DNA of 64,000 bases from contig NZ_OY761810.1 of NCBI RefSeq assembly GCF_963664915.1, forward strand, positions 1,130,661 through 1,194,660. Reading direction: 5' to 3'. Shown one piece after another: positions 1 to 9,160 of this stretch (position 1 is its first letter; each line of letters starts with the position of its first letter). The notes under the pieces are model-generated. The model saw only the letters and a list, made by a program, of their open reading frames with translations. It was not told the DNA's origin and did no database searches. The position numbers and the translations under genes were made by a program. This DNA is from an uncultured Caproiciproducens sp. Lineage in GTDB: Bacteria > Bacillota > Clostridia > Oscillospirales > Acutalibacteraceae.

Positions 1-318
1 GCGGAAAGCCCGCGCGACGGGTTTCGTCCCAGCTGCGGAAAAATTTCATTTTTGCACATTCCGGGCGGGCCATGGGTGCGCTTTGATACGGCTCTTTATC
101 AGGACTATACCGTTCCGCCGTTTTACGACTCTATGATCGGCAAGCTGATTGTACACGCCAAGACGCGCGAAGAAGCGATCCGCAAAATGCAGGCGGCCCT
201 GTGCGAGCTGGTCATTGAGGGTGTGGAGCACAACGCGGAGCAGCAGATGGATATTCTGAGCGACAGCGAATTTATTGCAGGGGATTATTATACTGATTTG
301 ATTGAGAAACGGGGGTAA
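1..318 (+). CDS. accC: Acetyl-CoA carboxylase biotin carboxylase subunit, C-terminal end (5' cut by window)
   Basis: The open frame enters from the window edge and stops at the TAA at 316-318. The visible 105 residues match the biotin carboxylase C-terminal domain: the strand around PSCGKISFLHIPGG, the VPPFYDSMIGKLIVHAKTREEAI segment (given here only as family-typical context) and a closing helix ending EKRG. The enzyme carboxylates biotin on AccB using ATP and bicarbonate, the first half-reaction of malonyl-CoA synthesis. The accD start is 3-6 bases downstream, so the genes form one operon. Only the 3' third is present, so the ATP-grasp active site cannot be checked. Confidence 0.93.
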   Translation, partial: AESPRDGFRPSCGKISFLHIPGGPWVRFDTALYQDYTVPPFYDSMIGKLIVHAKTREEAIRKMQAALCELVIEGVEHNAEQQMDILSDSEFIAGDYYTDLIEKRG

Positions 319-324
319 CGCGTG

Positions 325-1191
325 ATGCTGACAAAAGATCTTTTCAGAAGGCCCAAAAATGAACTTGAAAATTACAGCAGGCATTTTAAAGCGGTGACGC
401 CCGATGTTCCGAGTGAAATGTGCGTTTTATGCCCCTCCTGCAAAGAAACGCTTTTTACAGGCGTATTGAATGAAAACAGCAATGTCTGCCCGAAATGCGG
501 GTACCATTTCAGGATGAACGCGCGGCAGCGCATCAGTATGATCGTTGACGAGAATACCTTTCAGGAGCTTTATGGCGGTATCTTATCAAAGAATCCGATT
601 GAATTTCCGAATTATCCGGAAAAAATCAAGCATGCGCGGCTTGAAAGCGCGGAAAAGGAAGCGGTCGTCTGCGGAACCGCCAAAATCGGAGGAAATGACT
701 GCGCGCTTTTCGTAATGGAACCGCGGTTTATGATGGGCAGTATGGGCACGGTGGTCGGTGAGAAAATTACGCGTATTTTCGAATATGCGTTGGCTCATTC
801 CCTGCCTGTCGTGGGATATACCGTATCCGGCGGAGCCAGAATGCAGGAGGGCATCCTGTCATTGATGCAGATGGCGAAAACAAGCGGGGCGGTGAAGCTG
901 CACAGCGATGCACACAATCTGTACATTGCCGTACTGACCGACCCGACAACCGGCGGCGTGACCGCCAGCTTCGCCATGGAAGCCGATATCATCCTTGCGG
1001 AGCCTAATGCGTTGATCGGCTTTGCCGGGCCGCGCGTCATTGAACAGACCATCCGGCAAAAACTGCCCGCGGGTTTTCAGCGCGCGGAATTTCTGCTTGA
1101 AAAAGGGTTTGTGGACGCGATTGTGGAACGCAAGAGTCAACGCAAGCAGATCGCCGGGCTTCTTTCCATGCATACAGGGAGGGAAATCTGA
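325..1191 (+). CDS. accD: Acetyl-CoA carboxylase carboxyltransferase subunit beta
   Basis: The 288-residue product has the AccD layout. An N-terminal Cys4 zinc ribbon (CPSC near residue 37, CPKC near 56) is followed by the crotonase-like carboxyltransferase fold with the GTVVGEKITR and YTVSGGARMQEG motifs. It transfers the carboxyl group from biotin to acetyl-CoA together with AccA. A GTG at 322 directly precedes the ATG at 325 and either could serve; ATG is preferred. Its TGA overlaps the accA ATG (ATGA at 1191), which implies translational coupling of the two subunits of one complex. Confidence 0.96.
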   Translation: MLTKDLFRRPKNELENYSRHFKAVTPDVPSEMCVLCPSCKETLFTGVLNENSNVCPKCGYHFRMNARQRISMIVDENTFQELYGGILSKNPIEFPNYPEKIKHARLESAEKEAVVCGTAKIGGNDCALFVMEPRFMMGSMGTVVGEKITRIFEYALAHSLPVVGYTVSGGARMQEGILSLMQMAKTSGAVKLHSDAHNLYIAVLTDPTTGGVTASFAMEADIILAEPNALIGFAGPRVIEQTIRQKLPAGFQRAEFLLEKGFVDAIVERKSQRKQIAGLLSMHTGREI

Positions 1192-1973
1192 TGAATGCTT
1201 ATGACAAAGTAACCGCAGCGCGTGCAAAGGGCAGACCGACCGGGATGGATTTTATTGCAAATATTTTTGATGATTTTATTGAGCTTCACGGTGACAGGCG
1301 CTTCGGCGACGACAAGGCGGTCATTGCGGGAATTGCCCGACTCAACACGATGTCGGTTACCGTTATCGCCCTGGAAAGGGGCCATGATACAAAAGAAAAA
1401 GTTTTTCGGAATTTCGGTTCCGCTCATCCGGAGGGATACCGCAAAGCGCTGCGCCAGATGAAGCTGGCGGAAAAATTCGGCAGGCCCGTGGTATGCTTTG
1501 TGGACACCTCCGGCGCTTTCTGCGGAATTGCCGCGGAAGAACGCGGGCAGGGGCAGGCCATCGCCGAAAATTTAATGGAGATGATGACGCTCCGGGTTCC
1601 GGTTATCTCTGTTCTGATCGGCGAGGGCGGAAGCGGCGGAGCGCTCGCGCTCGCCGTGGCGGATGAAGTATGGATGCTTGAAAACTCCATCTACTCCGTG
1701 ATTTCTCCGGAAGGGTGCGCAAGCATCCTGTGGAAGGATGCTTCGAGGGTAAAAGAAGCTTCCGAGTGTTTGAAGCTTACAGCGGAAGATCTTTTGGAGC
1801 TTAAAGTCATTGAGAAAATCATCAGTGAAAACGGCAGAAACTTTCATAAAACCTATCTGGAGCTAAAACAAAATCTTTGGGAAACATTTGAAAAAAGCAA
1901 CAGTCTTGATCCGGGTGAGCTGGTTGAGAAAAGATACGCCCGGTTCCGAAAAATTGGCTCGGAATATAAATAA
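1191..1973 (+). CDS. accA: Acetyl-CoA carboxylase carboxyltransferase subunit alpha
   Basis: The 260-residue product carries AccA hallmarks: RGHDTKEK, FGSAHPEGYRKALR, the GEGGSGGALAL oxyanion-hole loop, and SVISPEGCASILW. It pairs with AccD to carboxylate acetyl-CoA to malonyl-CoA for fatty acid synthesis. It is shorter than the roughly 315-residue Gram-negative AccA because the N-terminal helical extension is reduced, which is usual in Firmicutes. The start overlaps the accD stop. The gene ends just before a strong bidirectional hairpin, so this is the last gene of the acc operon. Confidence 0.96.
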   Translation: MNAYDKVTAARAKGRPTGMDFIANIFDDFIELHGDRRFGDDKAVIAGIARLNTMSVTVIALERGHDTKEKVFRNFGSAHPEGYRKALRQMKLAEKFGRPVVCFVDTSGAFCGIAAEERGQGQAIAENLMEMMTLRVPVISVLIGEGGSGGALALAVADEVWMLENSIYSVISPEGCASILWKDASRVKEASECLKLTAEDLLELKVIEKIISENGRNFHKTYLELKQNLWETFEKSNSLDPGELVEKRYARFRKIGSEYK

Positions 1974-1981
1974 TACGAATC

Positions 1982-2019
1982 AAAAAAGAGATTCTCCGTA
2001 ACAGGAGAATCTCTTTTTT
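1982..2019. terminator. Bidirectional rho-independent terminator between accA and the convergent efflux operon
   Basis: A near-perfect dyad has arms reading AAAAAAGAGATTCTCC and GGAGAATCTCTTTTTT around a 6-base loop. The A-run/T-run on both sides lets it stop transcription from accA on plus and from the permease gene on minus. Confidence 0.93.
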
Positions 2020-2032
2020 GTGTTATGTTTTT

Positions 2033-3265
2033 TTATTCGTACCGCAGAGCCTCGATGGGGTCAAGCTTCGCGGCCTTGTTTGCAGGGTAATAGCCGAAGA
2101 AAATACCGATAGCCATGGAGAAGCCCACGGCGACCAAAATAGCGGAGAGTGTGGGGTAGGCTGTCTGTTTTAAAAGCATCCCGCCCACGTAGCCAAGCAC
2201 ACCTCCCAGAATAATCCCGAAAATACCGCCGATAAAGCAGATGATCATGGACTCCACAATAAACTGGGTGCGAATGGCGCTGTCCGGCGCGCCGAGCGCC
2301 TTGCGCACACCGATTTCGCGCGTACGTTCCGTAACGGAGACCAGCATAATGTTCATAACGCCGATGCCGCCCACCAGCAGGGAAATTGCCGCAATGATGG
2401 AAATAGCAAGCGTAAGCGTACTCATCATCGTATTCATTTCCGAAATCTGGGATTCCAAACTCATCGAAAAGCACTGAAAAAATTTATTTTTTGCATAAAA
2501 GGTATTGAAATAATTCTGTGTGTCATCAGCGAATTGCGTGTAGTCAATTCCGCGTGTAGCCATAACAGTCAGGCTCTGGTACCCGTCATCGCTACTTGTC
2601 AGTTCCTTCGCGGTGGTTACCGGAATATAGAACGTGGTGCGCGTATCCTCCCTCATAAACATGGAGGAAGAGGCTTCCTTGTAAACGCCGATCACCGTAT
2701 AGGTTTGATAACCGTAATTGGTTTCAACTTTGATTTCTTTGCCAAGCGGGTTGTCGCTGATGGAAAACAGGTCGCTGACAAGTTTCTCGGAAATAACGGC
2801 GACTTTTTTCACGCGCTGGTCGTCTTTTTCACTGATGAATCTGCCTTTGAGCAGGGTGATATTATTGACCAGCGAAGAACCTTCATTCACGCCGGACATA
2901 GAAATACTGGTCGTCTTGTGGCCGTTTTTTATTTTTCCCGTGCCCGCGCTCGCTTCCAGAGAAATCGCAGTAATTTTATCGGCGTATTTTTTCTGATATT
3001 TTGAAATCATCTCATTTGAGATCAGATCGTCTTTCGTGACAGAGGAGCCGCGTCCGCCGTCTTTGCTGGAGAGCATAACCGATATGTTTGTAATGCCGAA
3101 GTCGGCCAGTGCGTCGTTGACGGAGTTGGTCATCGCGTTGCCGACGGAGGTAATGGCAATGACCGAGCCAATGCCGATGATAATGCCCAGCATGGTGAGC
3201 AGTGCGCGCATTTTATTGGCAATAAGCCCGTTGATGGCAAGTGAAATATTTTCAAGCAGATTCAT
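2033..3265 (-). CDS. MacB-type ABC transporter permease (FtsX/MacB fold)
   Basis: The 410-residue membrane protein starts at the ATG at 3265, chosen because AGGAGGC lies 5 bases upstream; an open frame extends further back without a ribosome site. One N-terminal membrane segment (ANKMRALLTMLGIIIGIG region) is followed by a large extracytoplasmic MacB_PCD domain. Three C-terminal membrane segments follow, with the family motif ERTREIGVRKALGA between them. MacB-like permeases act as mechanotransmitters that drive export of peptides or drugs from the envelope. It is the last gene of a three-gene operon and overlaps the ATPase stop by 14 bases. The substrate is not readable from sequence. Confidence 0.92.
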   Translation of the reverse strand: MNLLENISLAINGLIANKMRALLTMLGIIIGIGSVIAITSVGNAMTNSVNDALADFGITNISVMLSSKDGGRGSSVTKDDLISNEMISKYQKKYADKITAISLEASAGTGKIKNGHKTTSISMSGVNEGSSLVNNITLLKGRFISEKDDQRVKKVAVISEKLVSDLFSISDNPLGKEIKVETNYGYQTYTVIGVYKEASSSMFMREDTRTTFYIPVTTAKELTSSDDGYQSLTVMATRGIDYTQFADDTQNYFNTFYAKNKFFQCFSMSLESQISEMNTMMSTLTLAISIIAAISLLVGGIGVMNIMLVSVTERTREIGVRKALGAPDSAIRTQFIVESMIICFIGGIFGIILGGVLGYVGGMLLKQTAYPTLSAILVAVGFSMAIGIFFGYYPANKAAKLDPIEALRYE

Positions 3266-3977
3266 GGTTAGCCTCCTGAAGAACGGGCTGGTTGCTTTCG
3301 CTGCTTTCGATTCTTCCGTCACGAATCGTAATAATCCGCTCGGTTTCCTTCGCCAGATCATTATTATGGGTAATCAGCACGATTGTTTTGCCCTGTTTCT
3401 TATGGAGCGTATGGAAGAGATCCATTACCAGCCTGCCAGTGGTGCTGTCAAGCGCGCCGGTCGGCTCGTCCGCAAGGATAATCGCGGGGTCGTTCGCCAT
3501 GGCCCGGGCAATGGCGATTCGCTGCTTTTGTCCGCCGGAAAGCTCGTTGGGCATATGTTTTGCGCGGTCTTTCATTTCCACCAGTTCCAGCAGCTCCATC
3601 GCGTGGAATGCTCTTTTTTTGCCGGACATCCCCGCGTAAAGCATGGGAAGTTCCACATTACCGAGCGCGGTGGAGCGTGGAATCAGATTAAATGTCTGAA
3701 AGACAAAGCCTATCTTTTTATTACGGATCTGCGAAAGTTCGTTGCTGCTCATTTTGCTGATTGGCACGTTGTCCAGACTGTATTCGCCCGAGGTCGGCCG
3801 GTCCAGCGCACCGATAATATTCATTAAGGTGGATTTGCCCGAGCCGGATGCGCCGACAATGGAAACAAACTCTCCTTCGTTAATATTGAGGTTGATACCG
3901 TGCAGAATCTCCAATTCGTTGGGCGTTCCAATATAAAAGGTTTTGACAATGTCTTGCATATCAATTACAGCGCTCAT
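3252..3977 (-). CDS. MacB/LolD-type ABC transporter ATP-binding protein
   Basis: This is a 241-residue ATPase of the MacB/LolD family. It has Walker A GASGSGKST, signature LSGGQKQR, Walker B IILADEPTGALD and switch histidine in VLITHN. It powers the adjacent permease. The start ATG overlaps the stop of the membrane fusion gene upstream (ATGA), and its own stop lies inside the start region of the permease gene, so all three are translationally coupled. It is an ordinary member of the family with no missing key residue. Confidence 0.95.
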   Translation of the reverse strand: MSAVIDMQDIVKTFYIGTPNELEILHGINLNINEGEFVSIVGASGSGKSTLMNIIGALDRPTSGEYSLDNVPISKMSSNELSQIRNKKIGFVFQTFNLIPRSTALGNVELPMLYAGMSGKKRAFHAMELLELVEMKDRAKHMPNELSGGQKQRIAIARAMANDPAIILADEPTGALDSTTGRLVMDLFHTLHKKQGKTIVLITHNNDLAKETERIITIRDGRIESSESNQPVLQEANHESA

Positions 3978-5602
3978 GGTCTCATACCTGCCGCTTTGAC
4001 TTGCGCTGCGCCGCCGGCAGCGGTTGTTTCATCTGCCGCGCCGGCCACCTGTAGGGTCATGCCCGCTTTGACCAGCTTGCCGTCGAAAATAATCTGGAGG
4101 CCTTCCTTCAGCCCATCACCGGTTATCTCCTCCTCCGAGTCCGTCTCAATTCCCGTTATAACGGAAATGGCTTCTGCTTTAAAGGTTCCGTCTTTTTGCG
4201 CCTTGGCAATGTATACGATGCTCTTGCCGGAGGCGTCTGTGGTCACCGCGTCATACGGTACCGCAAAAACGTCATCCTTTTGTTCCAGAATAATATCGGC
4301 GCTTGCATTCATGCCGATCCTTAAGGGAGTATCCTTTGAGGTAACCAAGACGTCAGCTTCAAATTCCGCGTCGGTGCTGCTTGCTGTTTTGCCATCGGCG
4401 CCCTTGAGGGAAGTCGGGGAGATTTTCTGAAGCACGCCTTCAAATTCCTTGTCGCTGATCGCATCTGCCTTTACGACCGCCTTCATGCCTTCTTTTACAC
4501 TGGCGATATCGTATTCCTTAATTTTAACGGTCAGCTTCAGCGCGCCCGTATCTTCTATTACGAACAGCAGACCGTTTGCGGGGGCGTTTTGTACTGCGTA
4601 GACCGCCGTAACTGTTCCGGCATCCGGCGCTTTCACAGCGCATTTATCCAGCTTGGTCTGCAGCGCCTGAAGTTCTTTCACCGATGCCGTGTCGTCGGCG
4701 GAAAGCTTCGCGGTGATAACATCCTCCTGCGTGGTCTGTATGTCCTGATTGATGGAAGTTTGCGTTGCTGTCAGCGACTTGACCGCGCTGTTATAGGCCG
4801 TCTGCGCCGCGTCGGTTGCCTTGACATACTGGTCGCGCTCCTCGTCCACCGCCGTATTGGCCGCGTTTAGACTCTTCTGCGCGTTGTCATAGGCGAGCTG
4901 TGCGGAGTGCAGGGCATCCCTTACGGGATCAAGATATTTTTCTTCCGCTTCATCGTCAGTCTCGGCATAATCGCCGTCTTTTAAATGCTTTTTAACATCG
5001 TTGTAGTCTCTGGTAGCACTGTCAAGTTTAAGCTTAGCGCTGTTAACTTCATTTTTTGCATTGATCAGTGATGTGTTCAGATTTTCCTGAATATGCTTTT
5101 CCGCGTCGCTCTGCTTCTGCTGTGCGGTTTCAAGGTCGTGCTTGGCGGAAGTCACTTTATCCTGTGCCGCGTTGATCTGCGCGTTCAGTCCGGCACTCAG
5201 GGTGCTTGTTGTGTCGCTGTATTTTTTTTGGCTTGCCTGTATTTTCTGCAAAGCCAAAGCCGCACTGCTGCTTAAAGCGGCTTTTTTCTGCGCAATGGTA
5301 TCTTGCAGATCCTTGGAATCAAGCTCACAGAGCACGTCTCCGGCGCTGACCTTGTCGCCCACTTTTACCGGCGGTGTCTTCACGGCGTAGTTTAAATCCG
5401 TGTATACCTTTACGGAACCGGTGCTTTCCACCACCCCGGATGTGCTGACGGTGTTGCTCAGCGACGCTTTGCTCAGGGGGGTACATTGAACCGTTGGCAG
5501 AGCCGACCCTTTTTTGCTTGACAAAAAGGCGTTTGCCGCAACGGCAACAACCACAACAACCGCAACGGTAATCAAAATAATCTTTTTTCTCTTTTTCTTC
5601 AC
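3974..5602 (-). CDS. HlyD/MacA-like periplasmic-adaptor (membrane fusion) protein
   Basis: The 542-residue protein begins with a lysine-rich stretch and one membrane anchor (about residues 7-26). A beta-barrel/lipoyl half-motif (VKVGDKVSAGDVLCELDSKDLQ) follows. Then comes a long Ala/Gln/Lys-rich coiled-coil hairpin (about 95-310), the second lipoyl half (CAVKAPDAGTVTAV) and C-terminal beta domains. It starts at GTG 5602 with AAGGAG upstream. In Gram-positive bacteria such proteins couple MacB-like ATPase/permease pairs to substrate capture outside the membrane. It is the first gene of the operon with the ATPase and permease. The coiled-coil is long compared with other Firmicute MacA homologues. 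Confidence 0.9.
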   Translation of the reverse strand: MKKKRKKIILITVAVVVVVAVAANAFLSSKKGSALPTVQCTPLSKASLSNTVSTSGVVESTGSVKVYTDLNYAVKTPPVKVGDKVSAGDVLCELDSKDLQDTIAQKKAALSSSAALALQKIQASQKKYSDTTSTLSAGLNAQINAAQDKVTSAKHDLETAQQKQSDAEKHIQENLNTSLINAKNEVNSAKLKLDSATRDYNDVKKHLKDGDYAETDDEAEEKYLDPVRDALHSAQLAYDNAQKSLNAANTAVDEERDQYVKATDAAQTAYNSAVKSLTATQTSINQDIQTTQEDVITAKLSADDTASVKELQALQTKLDKCAVKAPDAGTVTAVYAVQNAPANGLLFVIEDTGALKLTVKIKEYDIASVKEGMKAVVKADAISDKEFEGVLQKISPTSLKGADGKTASSTDAEFEADVLVTSKDTPLRIGMNASADIILEQKDDVFAVPYDAVTTDASGKSIVYIAKAQKDGTFKAEAISVITGIETDSEEEITGDGLKEGLQIIFDGKLVKAGMTLQVAGAADETTAAGGAAQVKAAGMRP

Positions 5603-5785
5603 AGTGGTAGTTCACTCCTTCATTTCATGAGACAAAAACACACAGGACATTTCCATTTCAATATGTACTATTTAATTAATACAATGATACAGCCACAGGA
5701 TAAAAATGTCAATATTAAGACTAAATGATTTCCGGGTAAAAGAGTTTAAATAATTATTAATAGAAATGGAAGATTATGTGAACAA

Positions 5786-6625
5786 TTACATATCAGAATT
5801 TCGGCGGTCTAAAACACCTTCTAAACGGGGCGCAACAGTTTCGCCGGTTCGCCCCAGTTTCGCAGGGGATTTTTGTTCAGAGCCAAACTCCGTCATGTAT
5901 TTCCAGTAGCGCTTTGGCATATGGCCCATCCGGCATTTGGGGTTGTGGCGTCCCTGTATTTCAATGGTGTTGTAGAAAAGCCGCCAGAGTTCACGGAAGG
6001 AGCGCTCTTCCTCATCCGGTTCGGGCAGCTGCAAATCGTCCACGGGGATAATTTCGGAGCGGTATGGCTGATAAATGAGCGCCATCGCGTGCGTTCGGTC
6101 GTAAATGAAAAAGCGTTCCTCCGGATACCGCTCCCGAAAATGGAGGGTCAGCAAGGGCAGCACAACATTTTTCGGTTCTATTTCTGCTGCAAGCGCGCCA
6201 TTAAAAACAGAGAAGCGAATAAAACCTTTCAAAAGATGCGTTTCATTATTTAAATGCTTCACGGCTTTAAAAAGCGTGTTCACCACGTCGTCCGCCAGCA
6301 TGTTCATTACGGAGGGGCCGTATCGAAATCCCATGCGCAGAAAAAGGAGAATGTTCAGCTCTTTCTGCGGCAGGCAGGTCAAATAAGCGTGCCGCACAAA
6401 ATCCAGCGCGTCGGCGCCCATCTTTTTCGGAATGGACGCCAGTACCCGTGCCGATTTTTTGGGGTCGGACACAATTTCCTTCACCGGCAGAAGAACGGTC
6501 TGAACCGTGTCGGGCGAAAAAATATCCGCCGGTATTTCTTTTTTATCGTAACTTTCAAACACGCAGCATAAAAGCCCGTCAAAGCTTCCGTCATAAAGAT
6601 AAATCAAATTTGACCTGTCAGGCAT
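5786..6625 (-). CDS. DUF4130/TIGR03915-type DNA metabolism protein
   Basis: The 279-residue protein opens with LIYLYDGSFDGLLCCVFESY, the hallmark of the TIGR03915 'probable DNA metabolism protein' family. It continues with the DUF4130 region, which includes LPLLTLHFRERYPEERFFIYDRTH and a basic C-terminus (KYMTEFG). The family is described as related to uracil-DNA-glycosylase-associated functions and almost always sits beside the TIGR03916 radical SAM gene. Here its start overlaps that gene's 3' end by 22 bases. Its exact reaction is not established; a role in DNA repair or modification is family-level inference. Confidence 0.88.
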   Translation of the reverse strand: MPDRSNLIYLYDGSFDGLLCCVFESYDKKEIPADIFSPDTVQTVLLPVKEIVSDPKKSARVLASIPKKMGADALDFVRHAYLTCLPQKELNILLFLRMGFRYGPSVMNMLADDVVNTLFKAVKHLNNETHLLKGFIRFSVFNGALAAEIEPKNVVLPLLTLHFRERYPEERFFIYDRTHAMALIYQPYRSEIIPVDDLQLPEPDEEERSFRELWRLFYNTIEIQGRHNPKCRMGHMPKRYWKYMTEFGSEQKSPAKLGRTGETVAPRLEGVLDRRNSDM

Positions 6626-7932
6626 TTTCGTACATCCTCCTGCGTAAAGTGGGGCTGTTCAAAAAGAGAAAGCTGTTCCGGTTCAAAACCGGGCGGCAGA
6701 CCCTGCCGGTACATTCCAAGCGCGGTATCGGACATCAGGGAGCGCAGTGCGGCGTCCTGCGTGATTTTCAGCCCGTCGGCGATTTTACCGTCGCAGGTGA
6801 TGAAATACTGCGCGCGCTTGAGTACCACGCCCAGTTTTTTCAATCCGTCAAAATTCAGCGGCCCGGTGCGGCGGGCCACAACAATGCGCTTTGCGCCGGT
6901 CACGCCGATTCCCGGTACGCGTAAAAGGTCGGTGTACGGTGCGCGGTTGACTTCCATTGGGAAACACTCCATATGATTGAGCGCCCAGTTGCATTTCGGG
7001 TCGATATAGGGGTTGAAGCTTTGGTGGCCGTCGTCAAGAAGCTCGTTTGCGGAAAATCCATAAAACCGCAGCAGCCAGTCCGCCTGATACAGGCGGTGCT
7101 CGCGCAGAAGGGGAGGCTTTGTGCCCTGCGAGGGCAGCAGGGCGTTGTCCGAAACGGGCATATAGGCGGAAAAGAAAACACGTTTCAGCTTGTATTTTTT
7201 GTAAAGACTCTCGGTTAAATTCAATATTTGAAAATCAGTCTCCGGCGTTGCGCCGACAATCATCTGGGTGCTTTGCCCGGCGGGAGCGAATTTGGGCGCG
7301 TGCCGGTATTTGACAAGATCCGTGGCGTTTTCCTGTATGCGGTTTTGAATATACCCCATGGGTGCCAAAATGGAATGCTTCGATTTGTCCGGGGCAAGCA
7401 GCTTCAGACTGCTCTGCGAAGGCAGCTCGATATTCACACTCATGCGGTCAGCGAGCACCCCAAGGCGCGAAATCAGCGTGCTGTCCGCTCCGGGGATCGC
7501 TTTCGCATGGATATATCCCGAAAACCGGTACTCCTCCCGCAGAATACGCAGCGCTTCGATCATCTGCTCACAGGTGTAGTCAGGGTTTCTCTGGATACCA
7601 GAGCTTAGGAAAAGCCCCTCTATATAATTGCGGCGGTAGAAATTGATGGTCAGCTCCGCAAGTTCGCGCGGCGTAAAGGCGGCGCGCGGCGTGTCGTTGG
7701 TACGCCGGTTCACGCAGTATTTGCAGTCATAGGCGCAGACGTTGGTCATCAGCACCTTCAAAAGTGAGATGCATCGCCCGTCCGCGGCAAAACTATGGCA
7801 AATACCGCAGGCTGTGGCGTTCCCTATTCCGCCGCGCGAAGCCTGTTTGTCCACTCCGCTGGAGGTACAGGCCACGTCGTATTTTGCCGCATCGGTCAAA
7901 ATTTGCAGTTTTTCAAAAACATCCACGCTCAT
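6604..7932 (-). CDS. Putative DNA modification/repair radical SAM protein (TIGR03916 type)
   Basis: The 442-residue protein has the radical SAM cluster motif CAYDCKYC (Cys66, Cys70, Cys73). An upstream Cys-rich segment (ACGICHSF) is characteristic of this family. A C-terminal helix-hairpin-helix (LLRVPGIGVTGAKRIV) suggests DNA binding. The ATG at 7932 is preceded by an AGGAGCTG-like site. The partner gene starts within its last codons, so the two are co-translated. The chemistry is unknown; the HhH plus 4Fe-4S combination supports acting on a nucleobase or DNA lesion, which remains inference. Confidence 0.9.
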   Translation of the reverse strand: MSVDVFEKLQILTDAAKYDVACTSSGVDKQASRGGIGNATACGICHSFAADGRCISLLKVLMTNVCAYDCKYCVNRRTNDTPRAAFTPRELAELTINFYRRNYIEGLFLSSGIQRNPDYTCEQMIEALRILREEYRFSGYIHAKAIPGADSTLISRLGVLADRMSVNIELPSQSSLKLLAPDKSKHSILAPMGYIQNRIQENATDLVKYRHAPKFAPAGQSTQMIVGATPETDFQILNLTESLYKKYKLKRVFFSAYMPVSDNALLPSQGTKPPLLREHRLYQADWLLRFYGFSANELLDDGHQSFNPYIDPKCNWALNHMECFPMEVNRAPYTDLLRVPGIGVTGAKRIVVARRTGPLNFDGLKKLGVVLKRAQYFITCDGKIADGLKITQDAALRSLMSDTALGMYRQGLPPGFEPEQLSLFEQPHFTQEDVRKCLTGQI

Positions 7933-8357
7933 CAGCTCCTTTCATAAATTATATCATAGCACAGAACATATGTTCCTGTAAAGAGTAAAATAGAATTTCG
8001 GGCAATCCTTTTAAAATCATTGAAAGCAATGGGCTTTATTCGATTTGAATCAATCGCAGAACCTGCATTAACAGAATAAAAACGTAAGTTTACGAAAGCT
8101 ATTGGCAATTATACAGTCGAATATTTCAATAAATTCATGAAAAAACGAAATTAAAAGTCTTTTTAATATGAAAATTTTTTGACTAATATCTTTATAAGTT
8201 ATATAATATTTTTATATTTTATAATAATAATAGAAAAAATGAACGAATAATTACGGAATAAGAACAAAAAGTTTCATTAATTTATTTTTTTATAAAATAT
8301 GTTGACTTTTGAAAGACAATAATATAATATTAAAACGCAACGAAAGGGAGAACAAAA
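7933..8357. other. AT-rich intergenic region between divergent genes
   Basis: About 425 bases without a gene. The left part holds the start region of the minus-strand radical SAM gene. The right part is very AT-rich and ends in the DeoR-operon promoter. No structured RNA or repeat is evident. Confidence 0.7.
8302..8330 (+). promoter_or_regulatory. Sigma-A-type promoter of the DeoR-led sugar operon
   Basis: TTGACT at 8302-8307 and TAATAT at 8325-8330 are 17 bases apart; an overlapping TATAAT at 8323 gives 15. The site lies just upstream of the AAAGGGAG ribosome site of the DeoR gene and is the only good promoter before the operon. Confidence 0.7.
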
Positions 8358-9140
8358 ATGCTTACTGTAGAAAAAAAGAATTTAATCCTTTCCATGCTGG
8401 AACAAAAGCCAGTCGTAACGGTTCCGGAGCTCAGTCAGGCGCTGGAAACATCCGAGGTGACCGTACGCAAGATCCTGAATGAACTTGATGAACAGGGCTT
8501 TTTAAGACGGACCCGGGGCGGGGCAGTAAATATCTCCACCATTCGTGAATTCGAAGAAAAAGAAAAAGAAAAAAAGAACATAAGCGAAAAACGAGCGATT
8601 GCGAAAAAAGCCTATGAATATATCAACGATTCGGACACTGTCTTTATCGACGCCGGCTCCACCACGCTGGAACTGGTGAAGGAAATCAAAAGCGGCGGCA
8701 AGCGCAATATCGTGGTCATTACCAACGCGCTTAACATCGCGTTTGAACTTTTGGATGCCGACGACATTGAACTGGTGTTTATCGGCGGAAGCGTCCGCCA
8801 CAAAATCATGTCCTGCGTGGGCGGATTTGCGGAAAATACAATTAACAGCCTCTGCATGGATAAAGCGTTTATCGGGTGTAATAGTATTACTGTGGAAACG
8901 GGAATTACAACGCCCAATCTGTATGAGGCACAGGTGAAACAGTGCGTGCTGAAATCCGCGCTTGAAACCATTTTAATATCCGATTCCTCAAAATTCGGAC
9001 ATACGTCCATGGCACGGATCAGTCCGATTAAAAATATAACCAGACTGATTACGGACAGCCGGATTCCTGAGCAGCTGAGAAGCCAGATTGAAGGCACAGG
9101 AGTCGATTTGGTCGTGGTTGATCCGGAAAATGACAATTAA
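8358..9140 (+). CDS. DeoR/GlpR-family transcriptional regulator
   Basis: The 260-residue regulator has an N-terminal DeoR winged HTH (residues 1-57, including VPELSQALETSEVTVRKILNELDEQGFLRRTRGGAV). Its C-terminal DeoR sensor domain is ISOCOT-like, with FIDAGSTTLELV and ISDSSKFGH motifs. These sensors bind sugar phosphates. The gene leads the kinase/aldolase/importer operon with only 20 bases to the next gene, so it is most likely its repressor, released by a phosphorylated intermediate. An AAAGGGAG site 8 bases upstream supports the start. Confidence 0.93.
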   Translation: MLTVEKKNLILSMLEQKPVVTVPELSQALETSEVTVRKILNELDEQGFLRRTRGGAVNISTIREFEEKEKEKKNISEKRAIAKKAYEYINDSDTVFIDAGSTTLELVKEIKSGGKRNIVVITNALNIAFELLDADDIELVFIGGSVRHKIMSCVGGFAENTINSLCMDKAFIGCNSITVETGITTPNLYEAQVKQCVLKSALETILISDSSKFGHTSMARISPIKNITRLITDSRIPEQLRSQIEGTGVDLVVVDPENDN

Positions 9141-9160
9141 ACGGGAAAGGACAATGGGTT

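Noticed and set aside
4589-5390. Plus-strand frames within the HlyD-like gene
   Set aside because: They mirror the repetitive coiled-coil codons of the minus-strand gene.
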